Origin: CAVZVZ01 sp963778895
GTDB taxonomy: Bacteria; Actinomycetota; Acidimicrobiia; Acidimicrobiales; Acidimicrobilacustridaceae
NCBI GenBank assembly: GCA_963778895.1
Contig: CAVZVZ010000005.1
Span: forward strand, 1,798,001 to 1,862,000
DNA: 64,000 bases
Direction of reading: 5' to 3'
Shown in pieces: positions 19,118 through 27,386 of this stretch. The notes below the pieces were generated by a model, which ran no database searches, was not told the origin of the DNA, and worked only from the letters and a program-made list of their open reading frames with translations. Numbering within the stretch: position 1 is the first letter of the stretch; each line of letters opens with the position of its first letter. Made by a program: the position numbers and the translations under genes.

Positions 19118-19941
19118 GGCGTGGTTCCGCGCTTGCGGCGGTGACGGAGGAACCGGCGTCGTGGCCGGGGCGCGCCGCGCTCCTCGCGGAGGCGCTCGGC
19201 CCGATCGGCCGGCAACACGTCGAGTAGCTGTGAGGCGTCGTCTGGGGCCATGGCGGCAACGACACGACTGGCCGTCTCGTGACTCGAGACTTCGATGGCG
19301 GACGCAGCCCGCTCAGGCGGAACGGCGGCGAGCACCCCGACAGCGGCTGCGGTCGAGAGCCGGCTCAACAACACTGCCAACTCTTCGCCTGAAAGTCGGT
19401 GCACCGCCGCCTGCGCGGTATCGAGTTGCACGCGATGGCCACGAGCGGACGTCAGGTGCAGGTCGCGCCAGTCGACGTTCACATCAGCGAATCGCCCGCT
19501 CAGGCGGCGGAGCCCCAGCCGACGGCAGACCGCGGCGAAACCGACATCCACTGCGGCGACCACCGGGCGGCCGTCGGCTCGCTCGCCGAACATCACGTCG
19601 CCCACTCGCGCGATTCGGTGGCCCCGGACGTCCACCACCTGGGTGTCGAGGACGTCCCGGCCGAGTAGGAGCTCCTCGGCCGCGAGCGGGAGCTCGGCCG
19701 CTTTGCCGGCGAAGTGGGGCTCGGCGGCATCCGGAATCAACGTCACCTCATGGTGATCAAACGCGCCGACATCGGCCCACGCGACGGCCGCCGACTCGGT
19801 CGGTCTGCGGCGGACAATGATGAGACGGCTTACGAGTGGATGGGCCTCCTCCAGGCTCACCGTCAGGTCCTCGAGCTGCCCGAGCACGCGTCCGTCGGCC
19901 GAGCGCACGGGCTGTCCGACCTCCTCGGTGTATCGCGCCAT
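19114..19941 (-). CDS. PRC-barrel and MgtE N-terminal domain protein
   Basis: An intact 275-residue soluble protein. The first part (about 1-170) looks like two PRC-barrel-like beta domains: PVRSADGRVLGQLEDLTV near the start and VVDVRGHRIARVGDVMF near 100. The second part (about 175-265) matches the MgtE N-terminal superhelical domain: LSGEELAVLLSRLSTAAAVG, VPPERAASAIEVS and MAPDDASQLLDVLPADRAERL. In MgtE this domain senses cytosolic Mg2+. Here no channel is attached; instead the NRAMP transporter follows with an ATGA overlap. A regulatory subunit for that transporter is the simplest reading. The tail is rich in Arg. Confidence 0.82.
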   Translation of the reverse strand: MARYTEEVGQPVRSADGRVLGQLEDLTVSLEEAHPLVSRLIIVRRRPTESAAVAWADVGAFDHHEVTLIPDAAEPHFAGKAAELPLAAEELLLGRDVLDTQVVDVRGHRIARVGDVMFGERADGRPVVAAVDVGFAAVCRRLGLRRLSGRFADVNVDWRDLHLTSARGHRVQLDTAQAAVHRLSGEELAVLLSRLSTAAAVGVLAAVPPERAASAIEVSSHETASRVVAAMAPDDASQLLDVLPADRAERLREERGAPRPRRRFLRHRRKRGTTP

Positions 19942-19999
19942 GCAGTGATCCCTCGGACGTCAGTGGTCCGTCGTTCGATCCGTGACGCCGTTGGGCGCG

Positions 20000-20635
20000 T
20001 CAGTCATCGCGGCCGTTCGTGCTCAAGTCGATCCGACGCTGCAGGTGAGCGGCGGCCGCGCGGTCGCCCGGCCCGTTTCGTTGTTGCAGGCGGGCGAGCA
20101 CCGCGTCACGGTGCGTCCGATCGACGTTGCCTCCGTATTTGAACTTGGCGCGCACATCGCTGATCTGAACCCGCAAGCCGCTGATCGCCTGCAGGCGGGC
20201 GCCGTGCTCCGAGGGATCCACGACATCCTCCGCTGGTTGCAGCCGACTGAGCTGCTCGCGGAGTACCGCGGCGACATCGTCGGGTGCTTCGAGGATCCGC
20301 GCGACGCCCTCGATCTGAACGGCGGCGTAGTACGTGGTGGGAATGCCTCGCCGTGGGTCTTCGGCGCCGACGGTCTTCCACGACGACGGGATGAACGACC
20401 AGTCGCCGGCCACGCTCAACAAGACCCGGTCGTTCTCACGAATGGCGGCGAAGATGGGATTGCGGCGAACGAGATGAACGATGAACTCGTCCTCCATCAT
20501 CACGAACTGTGTGGGTACGACGACTGGGACGTCCCGATCTCGTCCGGCGGCAACCAGTTGCCCGAAGGGGTGGGAGTCGAGGAACGCCCGCCACTCCGGC
20601 TCGCCCGTCGCCGCGTCCCATCGGTGGATCAGCAC
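20000..20635 (-). CDS. PaiB-like FMN-binding split-barrel protein
   Basis: A protein of about 211 residues resembling the 'FMN-binding negative transcriptional regulator' PaiB family (PF04299). Visible marks are FLDSHPFGQLVA near the N-terminus, HLVRRNPIFAAI, SFIPSSWK (family: YISPSWY), IPTTYYAAVQIEG and the C-terminal AISGLRVQISDVRAKFK with the lysine seen in PaiB (GK.KLSQNR). Its role may be flavin-dependent reduction rather than gene repression. I chose GTG 20635 because longer readings run into the upstream SDR gene; this start is not certain. Confidence 0.72.
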   Translation of the reverse strand: MLIHRWDAATGEPEWRAFLDSHPFGQLVAAGRDRDVPVVVPTQFVMMEDEFIVHLVRRNPIFAAIRENDRVLLSVAGDWSFIPSSWKTVGAEDPRRGIPTTYYAAVQIEGVARILEAPDDVAAVLREQLSRLQPAEDVVDPSEHGARLQAISGLRVQISDVRAKFKYGGNVDRTHRDAVLARLQQRNGPGDRAAAAHLQRRIDLSTNGRDD

Positions 20636-20663
20636 CGCCGGATACTCGCACGCGAGGCTGTCC

Positions 20664-21623
20664 TCAGCGGCCGGTGATGCTTCCGAGCGACAGGCCGTCG
20701 GGTCCGTACGCGCCTTCGGGGTCGGCCCGGACGGCCTCGTCGAGCGCATGAGCATCGGCGCCGACGAGGATCCGCCAGACGTCGTTGCGCACTCCGTCGA
20801 GGATCACGGTCGCGGCCTGGGCCGCCGATGTCGGCGCGTTGTCCCGGAACATCTGGCCCATCGTCTCGAGCATGCGGCGCAGGTCGTCGTCGCTCAGCTC
20901 ATCGGCGTTCAATCCCCAGCGGGACGCGCCGGCGCGCATCGCCGCCATCTCGTCTTGTCTGGGGTTCGCGTCCTCGGATCCGGCGTGGGCCTTGCGGCTG
21001 TTGATGACGATGTCGGTGCCGATGTGGCCGGGCATCACGACCGCCGCCTTCACATGCGGCGCGTTGACCCGAAAGTCCTCCAGAAGCGCTTCGGTGAAAC
21101 CTTTCACCGCGAACTTGGCCGAGCTGTAGGCCGTGTGGGGCACGCCGGGTCCGAGCGAGGCCCAGAATCCGTTCACACTGCTCGTGTTGACCAAGTAGCC
21201 CTCGTCGCTCGCGACGAGCAGTGGCACGAAGGCACGGCTGCAGTTGTAGACCCCGCCCCAACAGACGCCAAAGGTTCGTTCCCACTGAGCCCGGTCATCG
21301 GTGATGAAGCTTCCACCGCCGGCGATACCCGCGTTGTTGAACAGGAGGTTGATGTGATCCGTGCCGTGTCGGCTCACGACCTCGTCGCGAAATCGCTCGA
21401 CTTGCGCTTGATCGCTCACGTCGCAGGCGTGGGCGGTCACGGTCGTGCCGCTCGGCGCGTCCTTCTCGGCTCGGGCCACCGTGTCGGCCAGGGCATCGAT
21501 GGTCAGGTCGCACGTCGCCACCGAACAACCTTCACCGGCCAGTTGTACGACCAGCTCCCGACCCATCCCCGTGCCACCGCCGGTGATCACCGCGAGCTTT
21601 CCCTCGAATGAATCCACGTCCAC
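20664..21623 (-). CDS. Short-chain dehydrogenase/reductase
   Basis: An intact 319-residue SDR, longer than the classical 250. The cofactor loop TGGGTGMG is near residue 14, CDLTIDAL follows strand 2, and NLLFNNAGIAGGG is the structural NNAG. The catalytic residues are Ser in NTSSVNG and Tyr/Lys in YSSAKFAVKGFTEAL. The C-terminal extension (about 200-319) is typical of actinobacterial 'SDR family NAD(P)-dependent oxidoreductases' acting on bulky or lipid substrates. The start is a GTG preceded by AAAGGGGG. The LLM gene lies 45 bases upstream on the same strand. Confidence 0.88.
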   Translation of the reverse strand: MDVDSFEGKLAVITGGGTGMGRELVVQLAGEGCSVATCDLTIDALADTVARAEKDAPSGTTVTAHACDVSDQAQVERFRDEVVSRHGTDHINLLFNNAGIAGGGSFITDDRAQWERTFGVCWGGVYNCSRAFVPLLVASDEGYLVNTSSVNGFWASLGPGVPHTAYSSAKFAVKGFTEALLEDFRVNAPHVKAAVVMPGHIGTDIVINSRKAHAGSEDANPRQDEMAAMRAGASRWGLNADELSDDDLRRMLETMGQMFRDNAPTSAAQAATVILDGVRNDVWRILVGADAHALDEAVRADPEGAYGPDGLSLGSITGR

Positions 21624-21668
21624 CCCCTTTGGGACGACCCTAACGGACCTCGTTCACCGAGGATCCGG

Positions 21669-22550
21669 TCAGCCGAAGATGCGCTCGAAGACCTCGGCGT
21701 CTCCTTCGTAGGGCGGTGCGGGGCGCGGCCAGTGCACGACGAGATCGGTCACGCCCACCTCGGCGTAGCGCCCCGCCGTGTCGACGAAGGCATCCTCCGA
21801 CTGGAGGCAGCTGTCGAGGGGTACGCCGGTCAGCACCAGGCGATCGATCGTGGTCGGGTCGCGGTCGACTCGCGCGCATGCCAGCTCCAGGTGGTCGATC
21901 TGCTCACGAACAGCCTCGACCCCCTCGTCAGTGGCCACCACACCGTCGCGTTCCCGCGGGCCCGTCGTCACCCAGGTTGTCGCGTGGCGCGCCGCCACGG
22001 CCATGGCGCGCGGGCCCGTGGCTGCGATGGCGAATGGCACTCGGGGTTGTTGTCGACAACCGGGGTACGTACGGGCCTCGTCGACCGGATAGAAGCGACC
22101 GGGCGCCGTCACGACCGGTTCCCGCAGCAGCTGGTCGGTCAACGCGACGAACTCCTCGAAGCGGGCGGTGCGCTCGGCCGCCGTCCAGGGCTCGTCACCG
22201 AACATGGTTGCGTCCCAACCGGTGCCACCGGAACCGATGCCGACCGTCACCCGACCGTTGGAGATGTCATCGAGAGCGATCAACTCCTTCGCGAAGGGCA
22301 GAGGATGACGGAAGTTCGGCGACGCGACCAAGGGTCCCAAGCGCACGCGCGTGGTGACGAGCGCGGCGGCCGTCAGCGTCGGCATGGCCGCGAACCAGGA
22401 TTGGTCGCGATGCCCGCGCCAAGTGAGGTGGTCGTAGGTCCACGCGTGGTCGAAGCCGAGTTGGTCCGCTCGTACCCAGAGCTCGTGCGCCGTGGCCCAC
22501 GGCATATCGGGCAGGATGACCACGCCGACGCGCAGAGGGAATCGCGGCAT
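21669..22550 (-). CDS. LLM-class F420-dependent oxidoreductase
   Basis: An intact 293-residue luciferase-like TIM-barrel oxidoreductase, probably using F420 as in related actinobacterial enzymes. Family marks are LRVGVVILPDMPWA at the N-terminus, GFDHAWTYDHLTW, VRLGPLVASPNFRHPLPFAKEL, GRVTVGIGSGGTGWD and the C-terminal GVTDLVVHWPRP. It is a member of the 'LLM class flavin-dependent oxidoreductase' group; substrate unknown. The gene is divergent from the TIGR03084 gene with a 65-base gap, which must hold both promoters. Confidence 0.88.
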   Translation of the reverse strand: MPRFPLRVGVVILPDMPWATAHELWVRADQLGFDHAWTYDHLTWRGHRDQSWFAAMPTLTAAALVTTRVRLGPLVASPNFRHPLPFAKELIALDDISNGRVTVGIGSGGTGWDATMFGDEPWTAAERTARFEEFVALTDQLLREPVVTAPGRFYPVDEARTYPGCRQQPRVPFAIAATGPRAMAVAARHATTWVTTGPRERDGVVATDEGVEAVREQIDHLELACARVDRDPTTIDRLVLTGVPLDSCLQSEDAFVDTAGRYAEVGVTDLVVHWPRPAPPYEGDAEVFERIFG

Positions 22551-22615
22551 CTGGTGAGTCTGACGTTTTAGCGGGGGCGGTGCACGCCCGCGTACAGTCG
22601 CTCACGGGGGTGCAC

Positions 22616-23371
22616 ATGCAAGACATCGTCGATGCGTTGGCCGACCAGCAGGCCGAGTTGGCGCAATTGCTCGACCAACTCCGCTCGAGTGATTGGGAGC
22701 GACCGTCGCCGTGTGACGGCTGGTCGGCTGCAGATGTCGTGTTGCACTTGGCCCAGACGAACGAGATGGCCATCGGAAGCGCGCAAGGGCGGCTTCCCGA
22801 GGTTCTCGAGCAGCTGACGGCGGGCCTACCACCGGCTGCCGACGTCGATGCCGGCGCGGACCTGATGGTCGAGATCCAACGCGGCGTCGGAAGTGCGCCG
22901 ATCCATGAGCGGTACCTGCGCTCGGCGGCCGATTTCCTGGCGTTGTTGCGCACCGCCGATCCGCATGCTCGTGTCACGTGGGTCGCGGGTGAGCTCTCGA
23001 TGCACACGTTGGCCACGACCCGACTGGCCGAGACCTGGATCCACACCGGCGATGTGGCCGATGCGGTCGACGTCACCCTCGTACCCACGAGCCGACTGCG
23101 CCATATCGCCCGACTCGCGTGGCGCACGTTGCCCTACGCGTTCGCACGCGCTGGACGCGAGCTGTCGGGCCCGGTCGGCTTCGATCTGGTGGGTCCCGAT
23201 GGTGAGGCCTGGCGCTTCGAACCTGACGATGCCGCGTTGACGACGATCCGTGGCGATGGCGTCGAGCTGTGCCGGGTCGCAGCCCGCCGCGTCGACCCGG
23301 CCGATACCGGGCTCGTAGGTGAGGGCCCTGACGCCGACGCGGTTCTCGAGTTGGTACGGACCTACGCCTGA
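22616..23371 (+). CDS. TIGR03084 family metal-binding protein (DinB/mycothiol-dependent type)
   Basis: An intact 251-residue protein of the TIGR03084 family, related to mycothiol-dependent maleylpyruvate isomerases (DinB-like four-helix fold). PSPCDGWSAADVVLHLAQTNEMA supplies the first metal-binding His. SMHTLATTRLAETWIHTGDVAD supplies the second His set (MHTL and WIHT). The C-terminal domain begins near GPVGFDLVGPDGEAW, as in family members. The reaction is unknown; a thiol-dependent transfer or isomerisation is likely from the relatives. I chose ATG 22616 because it follows ACGGGGGTG; an upstream in-frame ATG at 22580 lacks this. Confidence 0.85.
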   Translation: MQDIVDALADQQAELAQLLDQLRSSDWERPSPCDGWSAADVVLHLAQTNEMAIGSAQGRLPEVLEQLTAGLPPAADVDAGADLMVEIQRGVGSAPIHERYLRSAADFLALLRTADPHARVTWVAGELSMHTLATTRLAETWIHTGDVADAVDVTLVPTSRLRHIARLAWRTLPYAFARAGRELSGPVGFDLVGPDGEAWRFEPDDAALTTIRGDGVELCRVAARRVDPADTGLVGEGPDADAVLELVRTYA

Positions 23372-24303
23372 CGCACCTCGCCGGCTTCGTGTGGTCGGGC
23401 CGAGCGCCCGGCGAGCTCGTGGGGACCGCCGGGAAGGTATCCGCCCGCATCTCGGATGGCCGCGCCCCAGGGCTGCAGGATCGCGAGCAGCTCGTCGACG
23501 TCGTCTCCCAGCGCCTCGATCGCGGGACGGCACTGCTCATCGGTCGTCACCTCGACCTGCTCGCGCCGGGCCCGACCTTCGGCGCTGAATGCATCCCCGT
23601 CGAGCAGACCGCCACTGCGCAGCCGTTCCTTCGCGGCGTCGAGCTGGTCGTCGGACCAGGCGCGGGTGCGGACATAGGTCCCCATGGGTAGGCCCCAGTA
23701 CAACTCGGTCAGCAGCCCGATCTCGGTCGCGTCGAAGCCCGCTGACGTCCACGCACCGGTGTGGGCATCGCCGCGGTACTCGCGCAACATGTCGGCGGCG
23801 CGCCACACGTCGGCCAGGGGTGTGCCGGGCAGGCCGAGGGAGCGGACTCCGGAGTAGAGCGGGCGACCCTCGGGGCGCAGCGGCTCCGCGGCGCGCAGCA
23901 GGAGCTCGCGTGCCCGGTGCACGCCGGCGGGCTCGGCGCCGAGCACACGCGTCAGTTGCCCGACCGCGCCGTTCGTACGCGCTTCGCAGATGGTGGGTGC
24001 GTCCGTGAGGCTCCACCCATAGTCGACGAGGGGCACCACGATCTCGGGATTGAACACCGCGAAGGCGGCGGCGACGACCTCACCGGGTACTTGCCCCATG
24101 ACCGAACCACGGCTCGTGAAGTAGGCCGGACCGTCGGGTAGGTGCACACCGTTGAAGGTGTCGCTCGGGCTGGGTGCGAAGCCGAGGGCTTCGTACGCTT
24201 GGTGGCATTCGGGGGAGAAGTAGACCTGGCCCGCGACGGGCTCGATGGCGGCGGCCAGGGCCCGGGCCCGGGTTCGTAGCGTGTCGGCGTCGATGACCGT
24301 CAA
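23362..24303 (-). CDS. SCO6745 family protein
   Basis: An intact protein of about 313 residues of the actinobacterial SCO6745 family, which carries a predicted winged-helix region but has no established function. Diagnostic strings are AAIEPVAGQVYFSPECHQAY, PAYFTSRGSVMGQVPGEVV, VVPLVDYGWSLTDAPTICEA, MLREYRGDAHTGAWTSAG and GLLTELYWGLPMGTYVRTR. I chose the TTG start at 24303 because it overlaps the stop of the upstream esterase (TTGA), giving the expected short N-terminus. It ends convergently with the TIGR03084 gene, overlapping by 10 bases. Confidence 0.85.
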   Translation of the reverse strand: MTVIDADTLRTRARALAAAIEPVAGQVYFSPECHQAYEALGFAPSPSDTFNGVHLPDGPAYFTSRGSVMGQVPGEVVAAAFAVFNPEIVVPLVDYGWSLTDAPTICEARTNGAVGQLTRVLGAEPAGVHRARELLLRAAEPLRPEGRPLYSGVRSLGLPGTPLADVWRAADMLREYRGDAHTGAWTSAGFDATEIGLLTELYWGLPMGTYVRTRAWSDDQLDAAKERLRSGGLLDGDAFSAEGRARREQVEVTTDEQCRPAIEALGDDVDELLAILQPWGAAIRDAGGYLPGGPHELAGRSARPHEAGEVRQA

Positions 24304-25178
24304 CCCTGCGTGGCGAGCAGGTTGAGCGACCAGTAGAGGAAGTTGGTCGTCTGGTCGATGATCTCGGTTCGGTGCTGCACGTAGGGGACGTGGCCCGCTC
24401 CATCCCATGTCGTGAGGTAGGCGACGAGTCCGGCGGCATGCGCGGTGTCGACCGTGTTCGTGGCCCACGCGTAGGGCACCAACGGATCGGCCGTGCCGTG
24501 GAAGAGCATGGCCGGCGCGTCGCCGGCATCGGGTGCGCCCAGGAGCCGGGCGCCGGAAAGCGAAACCGCGGCCCCGACGTTGGACGAGAACCCGGGGTTA
24601 CCGCTGTCGCCGACCTCGGTCGGGTCGTAGCCGACGTTCAACGCCGTGATGGCACCGGCCGAGGTACCCCCGATCGCGATGCGGTTCGGGTCGACTTTGT
24701 AGGCCGCCGCGTTGGCGCGTAGGAAACGCACCGCAGCTTGGGCATCGTGCTTGGCGTCGATGATGGCGGTGACGCAGTTGGTCGTCGGGCTCGACGCCGA
24801 ACAGCCGCCCGGCATCAGCCGATAGTTGATCGAGACGTTCAAGTAGCCCTTCTTGGCGAATGTGTTGGCCTCGTCGACCAACTCCGGGGAGGTCTTGTCA
24901 CCGCTGCTGAACGATCCGCCGTGCACCCACACGATCGCCGGCCGACTGGTCGCGGTGTCGCCTGCGGGTTGGTACACGTCGAGCTTGAGTGACTCTGTTT
25001 GGGCTTGCGAGTTCACGGCACTGCCGTAGACGACATCGGCCGTCTTGTTGACGGTGGTGAAGATCTCGTCGCGATAGCGCAACGGTGCGGCACCCGGTGG
25101 CGCGACCAGGTTGCTGACACACCCCGACGCCGCGACAACGAAGAGCGCGGTGATGACAACGGAAGCAATGCGACGCAT
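24300..25178 (-). CDS. Exported lipoprotein alpha/beta hydrolase (carboxylesterase-like)
   Basis: A 292-residue lipoprotein hydrolase. The N-terminus MRRIASVVITALFVVAASGC is a lipoprotein signal peptide with Cys20 at the lipobox, so the enzyme is anchored outside the membrane. The fold is of the esterase/lipase (BD-FAE, hormone-sensitive lipase) kind: VWVHGGSFSSGDK is the oxyanion HGG motif, GGTSAGA holds the nucleophilic Ser, GTADPLVPY carries the acid and GAGHVPY the His. Two Cys (CSASS, TNC) near residue 125-135 could form a disulfide. The ATG follows CAGGGGG. Confidence 0.87.
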   Translation of the reverse strand: MRRIASVVITALFVVAASGCVSNLVAPPGAAPLRYRDEIFTTVNKTADVVYGSAVNSQAQTESLKLDVYQPAGDTATSRPAIVWVHGGSFSSGDKTSPELVDEANTFAKKGYLNVSINYRLMPGGCSASSPTTNCVTAIIDAKHDAQAAVRFLRANAAAYKVDPNRIAIGGTSAGAITALNVGYDPTEVGDSGNPGFSSNVGAAVSLSGARLLGAPDAGDAPAMLFHGTADPLVPYAWATNTVDTAHAAGLVAYLTTWDGAGHVPYVQHRTEIIDQTTNFLYWSLNLLATQG

Positions 25179-25182
25179 GAGA

Positions 25183-25188
25183 CCCCCT
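25183..25188 (-). promoter_or_regulatory. GGGGG-type ribosome-binding site of the lipoprotein esterase
   Basis: The coding strand reads CAGGGGGTCTC before ATG. AGGGGG occupies these six bases, four bases from the start codon. The same GGGGG-type site occurs before the other exported proteins in the window. Confidence 0.55.
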
Positions 25189-25243
25189 GAGAGCGACGCC
25201 ACGATGGTCATCGAGCCACCTGATGGAGTCAAGCCCCGAGCTG

Positions 25244-26339
25244 TCAGGTCAGCAGTAGGGCCGGCGCATCCAGGTCGAGGGCATGGCGACTGTGGCGATG
25301 GGCCATCGTCAGGAACATCTCGTCGCCCCGATCGGTCTGCTCCACGAGCATCGACGCGGCAATCGCCATGATGAGCCCGGCCCACGTGCCGCGACGGTGG
25401 TCTTGCCAGCAGCGGTTCCAGTCGTAGTCGGCGACGCCGGCGGCGACCAGAGCTCTGTGATAGCGCCGGACCAGATCTTGCTCGCAAGCGCGGCGGTCGT
25501 CCGTCGTCAGTCCTGCGCCGATGAAGTAGGCCACGTCGCCGAGCGCCGGCCCGTGCATGCACGTCTGCCAGTCGACCACCGCAACCGAACCGGCGCCGGT
25601 GTCGGCCATCGAGAACAGCAAGTTGTCGAGGCGATAGTCGCCGTGCACCACCGTCCACGGCTCGTTGGCCGCGCCCAGGTACTTGTCGAGGTCGGCGAAC
25701 AGAGCGTCCCCAGCTTCGTGCACGTCCGCACCCAGCCGATCGGCGTAGCGCTCACGAAAACTCGTCCAGAGCACCGGGAGCATGCCCAGCATGAACATCC
25801 GAGATTGTTCGGGGTCGCGGTGGAGCCAGTCGAGATCGGCCAACGTCGGGTCACCCCATCGCGGCGCGTGCAGCTTGACCAACTCGTCGATCGCGACCGC
25901 GGCCTCGGCTGGAGTGCACCCCGCCAGTTGATCGCCCTGTCGAGCAGGCGCCAGGTCCTCCATCAACAGCACGAAGCTCGCCGTCTCGACGTCGATGTCG
26001 CCGTAGAAGATCTCGGGTGTGCGGATCGGCAACGTCGGTGCCAGCTCTTGGTAGAACCTCACCTCGATCTCGTAACTACGTAGCGACAGTGCCGTGGCCC
26101 GACTGGTGGGGTCGGCCGCAGGGAGCTTGGCGACCACGGTCGTCGGGGCGTCGGTCGCTCGGTCGAACGTCAGCTCGAGGCGCGCGCTGTCGCACATCTG
26201 GCCGGTGCCGACAGGAGTGATCGCTTGCGTTGGTGACGGCGGCATCGCCGAGCAGGCCGCCGGCACGGAGCGCGGTGGTGAGCCATTGCGGCGTGAGCGC
26301 CGCCGGTGTGTCGGCGATGGGGATCTGGTTGTCGTTCAT
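25244..26339 (-). CDS. Phosphotransferase, aminoglycoside/choline kinase-like (frameshifted)
   Basis: A kinase-fold protein of the APH/ecdysteroid-kinase-like superfamily (PF01636-like). The C-terminal frame has SFVLLMEDLAPARQGDQLAG, the catalytic loop VVHGDYRLDNLLFS (Brenner motif, HGDxxxxN) and the metal site VAVVDWQ. The N-terminal 45 residues, starting from ATG 26339 (IPIADTPAALTPQWLTTALR), lie in another frame that joins near 26220. The substrate is unknown; relatives in actinomycetes are annotated as phosphotransferases acting on small alcohols or acyl-CoA-linked metabolism. The gene lies 10 bases downstream of the 2TM protein gene. Confidence 0.82.
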
Positions 26340-26349
26340 GTTGGTCGGC

Positions 26350-26622
26350 TCAGACGGTGCCGTCCTCACCCTTTCGCATCTCTTGTTGGATGTCCGACTC
26401 GGTGATGGGCTTCTGGCCGAAGACGGTCCACGCGTGGAACACGAGCCCGACGCCCCAACCGACCATCACCCAAGCGGGCCAGAAGTACCCGGCACCGGTC
26501 ATGGCCCACACGATCACCAGGAAGCCGTTCACCACGATGTAGCTCACGACGTGCTCGGTGAACGCCCGCTTGTTCTTGAGGCGTTCGATCGCTTTCTGGC
26601 GTTGCTCGTCGGCGGGTTCCAT
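26350..26622 (-). CDS. 2TM domain-containing small membrane protein
   Basis: A 90-residue protein of the 2TM domain type (PF13239). A charged N-terminal helix (RQKAIERLKNKRAF) is followed by HVVSYIVVNGFLVIVWAMTG (helix 1), YFWPAWVMVGWGVGLVFHAW (helix 2) and a polar tail with QEMRKGEDGTV. Such domains sit next to sensor kinases or stand alone; no function is known. I chose ATG 26622 because GAGAGGAGCACC precedes it. Confidence 0.85.
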   Translation of the reverse strand: MEPADEQRQKAIERLKNKRAFTEHVVSYIVVNGFLVIVWAMTGAGYFWPAWVMVGWGVGLVFHAWTVFGQKPITESDIQQEMRKGEDGTV

Positions 26623-26660
26623 GGTGGTGGTGCTCCTCTCGTGTCGTCGTGCCGGCGCCG

Positions 26661-27356
26661 TCACGGCCCGGCGTCCTTGAAGCCGTTCTTCTTGTGAGTC
26701 CCATCACACAATGGCTTGTTTCCCGAGCCTCCGCACCGGCAGAGCGTGACCCGGTTTCGAGGCTCGAAGGGAGCACCGTCCGACCGCTCTATCGGCATGC
26801 CGCCGGTGACGAACAACGGTCCGTCGTCGACGACACCAACGGCTAGCGGGAGCTCGGGCTCGACGTCGGGCTCGTCGGCCGAGAGGCGGAACGTGAGGGC
26901 GCCCGACGGGCAGTGCTCAATCATCGCCATCAGGTGGATGCGCGCGATCGAGTCTTCGACGGCATCGGCCTTCATCATCTTCCACACGTTGGTGAGCCGC
27001 GTGCCGCAGAAGCCCGCGTGTTGGCAGAGCTTGCGGTCATCGCGCATGACGACACCCGTGCCTTCGTAGGTTCGGGCGCGTTCGTCGTAGTTCGTCGTCG
27101 GAGCGGACTCAGTGCCGTCGAACCCGTTCGCGAGGTGGGTCCCGTCACAGAACGGCTTCGCCGCCGATCCGCCGCAACGGCAGAGCACCGCGCGTTGGTG
27201 GGTTCCGAAGCGCTCGGTGGTTTGCCACGTCATCGGCTCGCCATGCTCGGACTCGACGATGCGGCGCCGGCTGATGGTGACCGGTCCGTTGACCATGTAA
27301 GGGCCGTTCGCTCTGATGCGCACCCGCACCGGGACATCGGTGGGTTCCTCGCTCAT
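26661..27356 (-). CDS. CDGSH / Fer4_19 / CDGSH iron-sulfur protein
   Basis: An intact 231-residue iron-sulfur protein. Two CDGSH 2Fe-2S motifs frame the chain: CRCGGSAAKPFCDGTH at residues 59-74 and CRCGGSGNKPLCDGTH near residue 205-220, each with three Cys and one His. Between them, KLCQHAGFCGTRLTNVW and IEHCPSGAL match the Fer4_19 divergent 4Fe-4S monocluster domain. The product should be a cytoplasmic electron-transfer or redox-sensing protein; it lacks membrane segments. The stop lies 38 bases before the 2TM ATG, so the two may be cotranscribed. Confidence 0.88.
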   Translation of the reverse strand: MSEEPTDVPVRVRIRANGPYMVNGPVTISRRRIVESEHGEPMTWQTTERFGTHQRAVLCRCGGSAAKPFCDGTHLANGFDGTESAPTTNYDERARTYEGTGVVMRDDRKLCQHAGFCGTRLTNVWKMMKADAVEDSIARIHLMAMIEHCPSGALTFRLSADEPDVEPELPLAVGVVDDGPLFVTGGMPIERSDGAPFEPRNRVTLCRCGGSGNKPLCDGTHKKNGFKDAGP

Positions 27357-27386
27357 CCGACGCGACCTTTCTTCCGGGTGGCGGTC

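Noticed and set aside
22561..22600. Imperfect GC-rich inverted repeat before the TIGR03084 gene
   Set aside because: The arms are short, interrupted and made of G/C runs that arise readily in this composition.
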